Source: Ochromonadaceae sp. CCMP2298 (lineage: Eukaryota > Sar > Synurophyceae > Ochromonadales > Ochromonadaceae). From it: a stretch of DNA of 12,083 nucleotides. The notes beneath the pieces are model-generated. The model was not told the origin of the DNA and made no database searches. It was given only the letters and a program-made list of their open reading frames with translations. Location: NCBI GenBank assembly GCA_026770595.1, contig MU633846.1, forward strand, positions 1-12,083, read 5' to 3'. Both the position numbers and the translations under genes were made by a program. Below are positions 1 through 8,944 of this stretch, in pieces; the first letter of the stretch is position 1; every line of letters starts with the position of its first letter.

Positions 1-405
1 ACGCCAAACTCTCCCTCGGGCAACGCCAAAACGCTCCTTGGGGCAACGAAACCCTTCCAAAACCCACTTTTTTCTCGTTACGAAAATACTATACTGTGAG
101 CTGTTCCGGGCCAATCCAGCACAGCATCTGAGGATCAAAAAGAAAGAAACAAGCGCAAACGGACAAAAAGGGGGACCAAAAGAGGGAATAAAAACGCGGT
201 CTGTTTCTTGAAAATTGACGTCGGAATTGTGCGTTTTCCCAATTGACCCGTCATCGAGTTGCACACATATTTCAAATTCAACTTTCCAGGCTTACGGGAG
301 TGCTGTGGGGGTGTGTTGAGTGCTGCTCGTAGGAGCATTTCTGGATCCCTTGCCCCTTCTGCGACGTTGCATTGACTTTCTCGCAGTGATCCGGCCAGCT
401 GCACG
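1..405. other. Upstream region of the polymerase delta gene
   Basis: No gene is supported here. The stretch should hold the promoter and 5' leader of the polymerase gene that starts at 406. The first 50 bases carry short repeated words (AACGCCAAA, GGGCAACG twice). A weak AT-rich patch lies near 82-96, too far from the start codon to call a TATA box with confidence. The open frames seen on the opposite strand overlap the polymerase coding region and resemble no known protein. Confidence 0.5.
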
Positions 406-3400
406 ATGAAGCGAGGTGGCCAGCAGGGCAGCAGCAACCCCGCTAACGGCGGGGCAAAGAAGCCCAGAGGCTTCGAGGAGGATGGACCCTCTTTCGAAGA
501 TGAGCTCGGAATGATGGAGCAGATGGAGTACGAGGTTATTGATGGCGCGGACGGCCCCGAGACTGTGGAGAGCCAAGAGGCCAGGTGGGCACGTCCGGCC
601 AGGGCGCAGAAGCTGGACCCCTCCGTCGACAGCCTCCCCTTCCAGTGGCTGGATCTAGATATGACTTCCGGCGACCCGATGCATGCCAACCCCGATGGTA
701 AGCAGGTGATAGGCTCTCTCGAGGGACCTGTGCCAATAGTGCGCATGTATGGCGTGACGGCGGACGGGCAGAGCGTGATGGCCAACGTGCACGGCTTCAC
801 GCCCTATTTCTACGTGTCCTTCCCCGCCTCTGTCGAGCTGAGCAACGCCCTGCTGGGCCAGCTGCGGGCGGCGTTGGATCAGCGGTGCCGCGACAAGGCG
901 CGCGGCGAGGAGAAGAACTTGAGCAAGTTCGTGCTGGGCGTGGAGAAGACGGAGCCCATGCAGAGCCTGCTGGGCTACCACTTCGACCAAGTGAAGGAGT
1001 TCGTCAAGGTGAGTAAACACTGAACATTAGATATAGAAGTGTGTCCCGAACAGGGTGCGTTGCTGTTTTGTCGGGTAGAGCGCGGCCGTTCTCTTGCAGT
1101 GGCTCTAACCGTTGCTCCACTGCGCTGACCCCTACCCCACCTGCCCCTTCCTGTCCACCACCAAACCTGCAGGTCTTCATGGCCATGCCGTCGCTGCTGC
1201 CCGGAGTGAAGCGCCTGCTCGAGGAGGGGGTGCAGATCAGTGGAGCTGGCATGCTGCGTGGGCAGACGTACGAGAGCAACGTGCCCTACGTGCTGCGCTT
1301 CATGATCGACAACGAGATAAGCGGCGCGGACTGGGTGGAGCTGCCGGCAGGCACATACTCCGTGCGTGGGAGCGGCGCGGTCTCCCGCTGCAGCGTGGAG
1401 GTGGATGTGTTCTACAACAACATCAAACCTCATGAGTGCGTGGGCGTGTGGAGCTCAATAGCGCCGCTGCGCATCCTGAGCTTCGACATAGAGTGCCAGG
1501 GCAGGAAGGGGCACTTCCCTGACGCCGCCTTCGACCCAGTCATCCAGATCGCCAACACCATCACGCTGCAGGGCTCCGATGTGCCCATCATCCGCAACGT
1601 GTTCACGCTGAACACCTGCCTGCCTATCGTGGGCGCGCAGGTCATCTGCTGCGCCACAGAGGAGGAGCTGCTGCTGAAGTGGCGCGCCTTCGTGAACGCC
1701 AGCGACCCAGACATGTTCACAGGCTACAACATCGCCAACTTCGACTTCCCCTATCTGCTAAACCGCGCCAAGGCCCTGGAGAAGGCTTCCCCCGCGCTGA
1801 AACGCTTCCCGGACATAGGCCGTCTCAAGGGCATCCGCGCCGTCATGCGCGAGACCACCTTCCAAAGCAGTGCGTACGGCAAGCGCGAGAACGTGGAGAC
1901 CGCTATCAGCGGCAGAGTGGTCTTCGACCTGCTTCCCTACATGTTCCGCAACCACAAGCTGTCCTCCTACTCGCTGAACTCAGTCTCTTCGGAGTTCCTG
2001 GGCCAGCAGAAGGAGGACGTGCACTACTCCATCATCTCTGACCTGCAGAATGGCTCAGACGCTGACCGCCGCCGCCTCGCCGTCTACTGCCTCAAGGACG
2101 CGTACCTGCCGCAGCAGCTCATGAACAAGCTCGCCATCGTGGTTAACTACATCGAGATGGCGCGCGTGACGGGCGTGCCGCTGAACTTCATCCTCACGCG
2201 CGGCCAGCAGATCAAGGTGTTCAGCATGCTCCTGCGCAAGACCCGCAAGGTGGGCCTGCTGATCCCCAACCTGGCCAAGCACGGCGCAGACAGCAACGAC
2301 ACCTACGAGGGCGCCACGGTGATCGAGCCCAAGAAGGCCTACTATGAGGTGCCCATCGCCACGCTGGACTTCGCCTCTCTGTACCCCTCCATCATGCAGG
2401 GCTACAACCTGTGCTACTCCACGCTGGTCAACAACCAGGACGTCTCCAAGCTGTCCGAAGACGCATACGAGAGGTCACCCGCAGGTCACGTGTTCGTGCG
2501 AGCCACCACCAAGAAGGGCATCCTGCCGCAGATCCTAGACGAGCTGCTGGCTGCCCGCAAGCGCGCGAAGAAAGACATGGCGGCCGCGACGGACCCGATG
2601 GTGAAGGCTGTGCAGAATGGTCGGCAGATGGCCCTCAAGGTCTCCGCCAACTCCGTGTACGGCTTCACCGGAGCCACCGTGGGCCAGCTGCCCTGCCTTG
2701 CCATCGCCTCCTCCGTGACCTCCTACGGCCGCAACCTGCTCCTGGCCACGCGCAGTTTCGTGGAGAGCAAGTACACGATCGAGAACGGCTACGAGCACAA
2801 CGCCGAGGTGGTCTACGGAGACACGGACTCGGTGATGATCAAGTTCGGCCCCACCACCGTGGCTGAGGCTATGCCCATGGCGGAGAAGGCGGCCGCAGAG
2901 GTGTCTGCGATCTTCCCCGACCCCATTAAGCTGGAGTTCGAGAAGGTGTACTTCCCCTACCTGCTCATGAATAAGAAGAGATACGCGGGCCTGCTGTGGA
3001 CCCGGCCCGACAAGTACGACAAGCTGGACGCCAAGGGGCTGGAGACCGTGCGACGCGACAACTGCCTGCTGGTGCGCAAGGTGGTGGACACCTGTCTGCG
3101 CAAGATCATCATCGACCGCGACGTGCAGGGCGCCATCGACTACGCCAAGGGCACGATCAGCGACCTGCTGCAGAACAAGATGGACATCAGCATGCTCGTC
3201 ATCACCAAGTCGCTGGGCAAGTCGGCGGACGACGCGGACTACGCGAACAAGCAGGCGCACGTGGAGCTGGCCATGCGCATGCGCAAGAGAGACCCCGGCT
3301 CCGCGCCTAACGTGGGCGACCGCGTGGCCTACGTTATCATCCAGGCGGCCAAGGGCGCGCCCGCATACGAGAAGAGCGAGGACCCGGTGTGGGTGCTGGA

Positions 3401-3872
3401 CCACAACCTGCCCATCGACACGGAGTACTACCTCACCAACCAGCTCTCCAACCCGCTCGTGCGCATCTTCGAGCCCATCATCCCCAACCCGCAGTCGCTC
3501 ATCAGCGGTGACCACACGCGCGCCGTCTGCAAGCCCACGCCCAAGGGGGGCGGCATCATGGCCTTCGCGGTGAAGAAGGAGACCTGCATGGGCTGCCGCA
3601 CCCTGGTAGCGCCGCAGGACAAGGTGCCCGGCACGCCGCTGTGCCGGAACTGCGGCGGCAAGGAGGGCGAGGTCTACGCGGCCAAGCTGTCCGAGGTGAA
3701 CCTGCACCAGCGCGTGTTCAACCAGCTGTGGACCGAGTGCCAGCGCTGCCAGGGCTCCTTCCACCAGGAGGTCATTTGCTCGAACCGCGACTGCCCCATC
3801 TTCTACAAGCGCAAGAAGGTGCAGATCGACCTGCAGAAGGTGCAGGACGAGCTCGACAAGTTCGCCTGGTAG
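406..3872 (+). CDS. POLD1: DNA polymerase delta catalytic subunit (two exons)
   Basis: This is the family B replicative polymerase that copies the lagging strand in the nucleus with PCNA. Exons 406-1008 and 1173-3872 join in phase 0 to give 1,100 residues, against 1,107 in human POLD1. Visible 3'-5' exonuclease motifs are Exo I FDIE (D306, E308), Exo II YNIANFD (D392) and Exo III YCLKDAY (D510). Polymerase motifs are A DFASLYPSI (D600), B KVSANSVYG (from K690) and C YGDTDS (D751, D753), followed by KKRYAGLL. The C-terminus has both cysteine modules: CysA (C1006, C1009, C1025, C1028), the zinc/PCNA-side module, and CysB (C1057, C1060, C1070, C1075), which binds a 4Fe-4S cluster in this family. 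The basic stretch KKPR near residue 18 could be a nuclear signal. All catalytic residues are intact. The ATG at 406 gives an N-terminus of normal length. Confidence 0.97.
1009..1172 (+). other. Intron of the polymerase delta gene
   Basis: The 164-nt intron has donor GTGAGT after ...FVK and acceptor CCTGCAG before VFMAMPS. Removing it restores the conserved family B N-terminal domain. Retention would bring an in-frame TGA at 1021-1023. Confidence 0.95.
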
Positions 3873-4360
3873 AGAGGCAGTCGCATCCCCGCAGCGCGCA
3901 AGGGCAGGCGACCAACCGCGCCCTTCTTGGTAGCGGGTGGTAAAACGCTGTGTACAGTTCCATAGCATATATCATAAAAGTAATTGTAGTTTGGAAGGAG
4001 CACCTTCATCTTCAGATAATGTTAGTATGAAAATTAATCTCTTCATCACATTAGCCCTTCTGATTTTTCTTTCTGTCTCTCTTGCTGGCGCTTTCGTGTG
4101 TAGGTGGGACATGGGAACTACCCCATAAGTTATAGATGGTTAGAAGTCCCGATTTCGAAACACTTTTTTGCTCAGATTTTCCAAGCAAAACCCACACTTG
4201 GCATACAGAAACGCGAATATTATCCCGTCCGAGGCGAGGAGAGGATCCTGTTGAGAGGTCCTCTTCGAAGAGGGAGGTCAAAATATCTTCGAGTCTTTCT
4301 ATGCACTCCTTGCGCTCGCATTTCATCACTTACAGATCTGATTCGCTTCCTTCTAGTGCC
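3873..4360. other. Spacer between polymerase delta and CEP19-like genes
   Basis: The spacer presumably holds the polymerase 3' UTR and the CEP19-like promoter and leader. An AT-rich patch at 3960-3980 (CATATATCATAAAAG) is a candidate 3'-end region, though there is no AATAAA. A pyrimidine-rich tract at about 4048-4103 ending in TAG, and further CAG/TAG acceptors at 4332-4334 and 4353-4355, are compatible with a spliced 5' leader for the downstream gene. No matching donor can be fixed from sequence alone. Confidence 0.4.
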
Positions 4361-5169
4361 ATGTCCATGAGCATATTGCGCTTCGCATTGGTCTACAGCC
4401 CCTCCACGCTGTTGGTCGAGTACAAGAACGAGACGGGGGCCAAATTTGTGAAGAAAATCATCCTGAAGAAGCTCGCGCATGCCAAGGTGAGTATGCGACT
4501 GCTTCAGTAAACACCGCTCTCACACTCACAACCTGTATCCTGTACCCAAACAGAGCGAATCGGTTGCACGGGAGCTGCGGGCGAAGTACCCAGACCTGCT
4601 GGGACCGGATAACGTGCAGGTTGCGCAGGTGAGTGAGTGTCGTCTGTATTGTCTGTCTTGTCTGTCTCCCTGTGTTGTCTGTGCTGTGCGACGCATTTGG
4701 CCTGCACCCGCCTAACACATACACATGTGCACGTGCTGATCCGCTTTCTGCCTCTCCTGCCTCCTGCCTCCTGCTATGCCCCCGTACCCCCCAGATCGTG
4801 GGTCTGATCGAGAGACTCAAGGCCTCCATCGACAAGGCCAAAAACAACAACAGCAGCAGCAGCGACAACAGCTTTAACAGCGACATCAGCATCACCCCAA
4901 GCGCCCCCACCTCCACCTCCAGCGGCCCCACCTCCGACGGTGCGGCAGCCACGGTGCGTTTTGAGAGACAGAAGGTGCCCCAGCTGACTGCCGAGGCTGA
5001 CCTCGCCCTGCTGGATCTGAACACAGTGAGTGACGATCTGAACCAGCGCGCTAAGCAGATAATGGACGAACGCTTCCAGGAGAACCGACTGAAGCCGGGG
5101 GACCAGGGGTTTGAGTGGGATAGGCAGAGGGAGTTTCAGGCCACGGAGGACAACGAGTGGGATGAATAA
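4361..5169 (+). CDS. CEP19: CEP19-like centrosomal/ciliary-base protein (three exons)
   Basis: CEP19 proteins sit at the mother centriole and ciliary base, where in animals and green algae they recruit the small GTPase RABL2 and help intraflagellar transport start. Exons 4361-4486, 4554-4628 and 4795-5169 join in phase 0 to give 191 residues; human CEP19 is about 165. Residues 5-41 match the family's N-terminal strand pair (ILRFALVYSPSTLLVEY, then a basic KKIILKK). Residues 137-191 match the C-terminal signature (LNQRAKQIMDERFQEN, then an acidic FEWD...F end). Between them, residues 84-117 are an Asn/Ser/Thr-rich linker that is longer than in animals. The start at 4361 fits the family N-terminus. 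An in-frame ATG at 4136 would add 75 residues with no family resemblance. The gene is convergent with GAPDH. Confidence 0.85.
4487..4553 (+). other. Intron 1 of the CEP19-like gene
   Basis: This 67-nt intron has donor GTGAGT and acceptor AAACAG and lies in phase 0 between ...LAHAK and SESVARE. It is the shortest intron in the window. Retention would meet an in-frame TAA at 4508-4510. Confidence 0.88.
4629..4794 (+). other. Intron 2 of the CEP19-like gene
   Basis: The 166-nt intron has donor GTGAGT and acceptor CCCCAG, phase 0, between ...VQVAQ and IVGLIE. It contains a run of TGTCTG-like words at about 4640-4680 and a pyrimidine-rich 3' end. Confidence 0.88.
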
Positions 5170-5335
5170 GGCAGGGGTGGGAATGGACTGGGAAGAGTGG
5201 ACGAGAATGAGGTAGGGGGGTAGGGGGGAGTGTTGGGTTGATCTGAGGAGCGAGTGGGTCTGGGGGGTCTCGGGGTAAAGGGCATCACTGAGGTCCGTCG
5301 AGTACAAACAGCACACAGAGTTTGAAAGTGAGTCG

Positions 5336-5402
<67 letters not shown>

Positions 5403-5800
5403 TAAGCATCAGTAGTAGCAGCACTGCCTAGCGAGGCGTAATGTAGATAGTGTTTCATGGTACATAGCGTACATATCGTAAAAAGCAAAGTGTAGCGACA
5501 TTTGAATCAGGGAATTAGGCGTACGTGAGGGAGACGCAGGACTTCAAGAACACAGGACAGGAGACAAACCAATTACGCGTTAGACGATCAGACGGCTAGT
5601 TCGTAGCTTTGTAGGTGGTTGTTTCCGGAGAGGTTTAACTTCCATAAGAGTGAAATGTCCCTGATCGGAGTATCCAGAATTATTTCAGTTATTAAGTTAT
5701 CAAGTTACCAAGTGCAAGAGACACAGTACCAGTGTGTGAGACACAGTTGACAGTAGACAGGAGACAGGAGAAACCTACACAGACCAGCTAGACGACTAGT
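5170..5800. other. Convergent spacer between CEP19-like and GAPDH genes
   Basis: This region has no gene and should contain the two facing 3' UTRs. It holds the AGC repeat described separately, a GGGG-rich stretch at 5214-5227, and repeated words GAGACACAGT and GACAGGAGA at about 5556-5775. No canonical AATAAA is visible on either strand close to the stop codons. Confidence 0.5.
5338..5400. repeat. (AGC)21 trinucleotide repeat
   Basis: There are twenty-one uninterrupted AGC units. They lie 168 nt past the CEP19-like stop and about 400 nt past the GAPDH stop on the other strand, outside any supported coding frame. Read along the CEP19-like strand the RNA would carry CAG repeats; read along the GAPDH strand, CUG repeats. 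Shorter degenerate AGC/AGT units follow to about 5424. Confidence 0.97.
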
Positions 5801-7195
<1,395 letters not shown>

Positions 7196-7316
7196 GGTAA
7201 AAGACAAGGACTGGATTAACTTGACAATGTGAATTGATTCGACATTAGAGGCTAGGGAGGGTTGGTCATCAGGCAAGGCAAAGATTCGAGTGCGCACGAT
7301 GGCAATGCACCCGGCA

Positions 7317-8333
7317 TCAGAATCTACTTTGCATTATATATGCACTTATTACACAAAAATAGCAATCAATCGACGTCAATTTCAGTAAGCGAAAGTTTTT
7401 TGTGAGGTGCGCAAAAACCGTGGACGGCGTAAAAAGCGTTGACTCAACCTTCCGAAATTCCGAAACGCTTTGCGGTCTGTTACTCAACCGGAAATTCAGA
7501 ACGCGTTGAGTAAAGAAACGGCGAAATTCCGAAGTTTCTCGTAACAGACCTACATTCTCTAGTGCCGCGATATAGCTACTGGGGGTGTCGACAGGGTCCC
7601 CCCTGCGCTCATATGCACCCGGGCGGCTTAACCGCTGCGGCGAGACCCGTGTCGCGCTCCTGGACCCAGACCGGACACTGTCCACATCCGCCAGATGGGC
7701 GTAGGCCTCGGCACTCCCGCCCGGCAGGCGCCCCGGCCACGGGCTGCGGCACCAAGCTCTCTGCACCAGCCGCAGGGCAAGTGCGTCCTTATGCGCCACC
7801 GACCTGTGCGCGGATATCGCCCCCTCGCCATTCGGAACCCAAGGAACATTCCCTTTACCCTTCAGGCGCTCCTTATACGACTCCTTCTTGACCTGCAGCA
7901 ATGCCAGCCTCTGCTTCACCACGGCGGCCTGGTCCCGTTGGGTCTGCAGGTCCCTGTCGAAGCTAGTCACTGAATGGACGTTGCACGAAATCCTTGATTC
8001 CGATCTACGCGCCCGCCCAGCGCTGACAGATCGTACATCCGATGCCACAGAAGAAAGGCTAACTCCATGGTCGTTTTCGCTCCTCCTGAAGTTGCCCGTG
8101 GATAGGGGTCGTACCAAGCCGAATGTCCTTTCTCTGCTATGGGACCTTGATCTGTCTGCGCTCGAAACCGAGAAAGATGGCCCGGATGCACGGGACAGGA
8201 TAGGATTATCACGCTTTAACTTGTCATTGTTGTTCCGCAGTTGCTGTATTTTACTCAGTCTGCGGGCATAGTCTCCGTTGAAGGGAGCGATATACTCCGC
8301 CGCCGAAGAAGAATTCACCGCAGTGGAACTCAT
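7317..8333 (-). CDS. Hypothetical Ser/Arg-rich protein with coiled-coil segments
   Basis: I do not recognise this 338-codon frame. It starts at the ATG at 8333-8331. Residues 22-43 and 127-160 are charged and helix-prone and could form short coiled coils (for example KIQQLRNNNDKLKR, and QRLALLQVKKESYKERL). The intervening residues 44-126 and residues 200-250 are rich in Ser and Arg (RSRSHSRERT, RSGSRSATR), suggesting a disordered, phosphorylatable linker. There is no signal peptide or membrane segment. Composition changes at about residue 261: beyond it the frame crosses a cluster of inverted repeats and a possible GAPDH promoter, so the last 78 codons may not be coding. A donor-like GTAGGT at 7553-7548 marks that point. 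It shares a 611-nt divergent upstream region with the ZNHIT3-like gene. Confidence 0.5.
   Translation of the reverse strand: MSSTAVNSSSAAEYIAPFNGDYARRLSKIQQLRNNNDKLKRDNPILSRASGPSFSVSSADRSRSHSRERTFGLVRPLSTGNFRRSENDHGVSLSSVASDVRSVSAGRARRSESRISCNVHSVTSFDRDLQTQRDQAAVVKQRLALLQVKKESYKERLKGKGNVPWVPNGEGAISAHRSVAHKDALALRLVQRAWCRSPWPGRLPGGSAEAYAHLADVDSVRSGSRSATRVSPQRLSRPGAYERRGDPVDTPSSYIAALENVGLLRETSEFRRFFTQRVLNFRLSNRPQSVSEFRKVESTLFTPSTVFAHLTKNFRLLKLTSIDCYFCVISAYIMQSRF
7335..7341 (-). promoter_or_regulatory. Candidate TATA element for GAPDH
   Basis: The near-palindrome TGCATTATATATGCA (7330-7344) supplies a TATA-like core about 140 nt before the GAPDH start codon. It overlaps the very end of the upstream open frame (stop at 7317-7319). 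Position and composition are the only evidence. Confidence 0.3.
7433..7550. repeat. Cluster of short inverted and direct repeats
   Basis: Within 118 nt there are four related pairs. AAAGCGTT (7433-7440) pairs with AACGCTTT (7464-7471). GGTCTGTTAC (7474-7483) pairs with GTAACAGACC (7541-7550). TTACTCAAC (7480-7488) pairs with GTTGAGTAA (7505-7513). The 12-mer CGAAATTCCGAA is directly repeated (7453-7464 and 7522-7533). TGACTCA, the AP-1/Gcn4 core, lies at 7440-7446. It could be a fold-back element or GAPDH regulatory DNA. Confidence 0.75.
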
Positions 8334-8466
8334 CGACTCGCATCTACGTTGAACGGGCTTCTTGGAAACGGCTCCGTTGGTCAGCTTGTGTCAATCAATC
8401 CCTGAATGCATTCCAACGGGGAGTGTCGAAGAGCCAAAGAATAAGATTTCAGCGAGATCCCATCGG

Positions 8467-8504
8467 CCGCACAAATATCGCCACCCCGCACAAATATCAC
8501 CACC
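8467..8504. repeat. 19-nt tandem duplication
   Basis: Two adjacent copies of a 19-nt unit (CCGCACAAATATCRCCACC, with R being G then A) occupy 8467-8485 and 8486-8504. A small hairpin follows: CCCCC (8503-8507), a six-base loop, and GGGGG (8514-8518). Confidence 0.9.
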
Positions 8505-8617
8505 CCCTTTTATGGGGGAAAAACGCCTAAATAACGAAACAGAGCATCCTAAAAACCAATGATAACTACTCATAATGATTGATTTAAGCCGTAAAAAATA
8601 AATTTTAGTTGAGTAAT

Positions 8618-8744
8618 ACGATACTTGCACATCTAACGCGTTTATTTTAATTGGCTGAGTGATAAATTCTAAAACTCAATGGTACGAGGTCCATATTTAT
8701 CACTCAGCCAATTAAAATAAACGCGTTAGATGTGCAAGTATCGT
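8618..8744. repeat. Perfect 50-bp inverted repeat with 27-nt spacer
   Basis: The left arm is 8618-8667 and the right arm 8695-8744. The arms are exact reverse complements over all 50 bases, separated by 8668-8694. They are AT-rich compared with the neighbouring genes. Each arm contains ATTGGCT (an inverted CCAAT box) and ACGCGT. No clear target-site duplication flanks the arms and no coding capacity exists inside, so either a miniature fold-back element or a palindromic regulatory site is possible. Confidence 0.97.
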
Positions 8745-8762
8745 GGTACCATTCTAGAGGCC

Positions 8763-8869
8763 GTCCGGGATTTCTCATCTGTCCATCAGTCCGGGATTTC
8801 CCCCGCTGTAAAAAACCAAGGGTTTTCCGCCACATTCACGTGAAATGTACTGCAGAGGCCAGTCCGGGA
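8763..8869 (+). promoter_or_regulatory. Repeated GTCCGGGA boxes and CACGTG palindrome
   Basis: GTCCGGGATTTC occurs at 8763-8774 and 8789-8800, and GTCCGGGA again at 8862-8869. Between them the 10-bp palindrome TTCACGTGAA (8835-8844) contains an E-box-type CACGTG. All lie 75-182 nt before the ZNHIT3-like start codon, where promoter elements would be expected. Function is inferred from repetition and position. Confidence 0.4.
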
Positions 8870-8944
8870 GTCTCTTGCGCAGAGTTCGAGTCATTCTCTA
8901 GTGTAGGAACAACAGGAGGAAGGAGGAAACAGAAACCAGGAGGC

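Larger units (their letters stand above)
8334..8944. promoter_or_regulatory. Divergent intergenic region (shared promoter candidate)
   Basis: This stretch separates the start of the hypothetical gene (leftward) from that of the ZNHIT3-like gene (rightward). It holds the 19-nt tandem repeat, a C5/G5 hairpin, the 50-bp inverted repeat, three GTCCGGGA boxes (8763, 8789, 8862) and a CACGTG palindrome. No TATA box is evident near the ZNHIT3-like start. Confidence 0.5.

Noticed and set aside
1041-1172. In-frame start at 1041 as an alternative polymerase start
   Set aside because: This part of the open frame is intron sequence. The spliced exon 406-1008 supplies the conserved N-terminal domain.
2535-3968. 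Long 477-codon open frame on the minus strand under the polymerase gene
   Set aside because: It is a shadow of the highly GC-biased polymerase delta codons. It is rich in His, Leu, Val, Arg and Ala with no recognisable domain, while the opposite frame carries every catalytic motif of family B polymerases.
4136-4360. N-terminal extension of the CEP19-like protein from the ATG at 4136
   Set aside because: The added 75 residues resemble nothing in the family, and acceptor-like sites just before 4361 suggest this is leader or intron.
5285-5488. Poly-Cys and poly-Ala open frames over the AGC tract
   Set aside because: They are generated by the trinucleotide repeat and carry no other coding signal.
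7562-8271. Open frames on the + strand opposite the hypothetical gene
   Set aside because: They are shorter, lack recognisable features, and overlap a longer frame on the minus strand. I cannot exclude that one is real, but nothing favours it.
8467-8504. Start of a CRISPR-like array
   Set aside because: There are only two directly adjacent units with no spacers, in a eukaryotic genome, so this is a simple tandem duplication.
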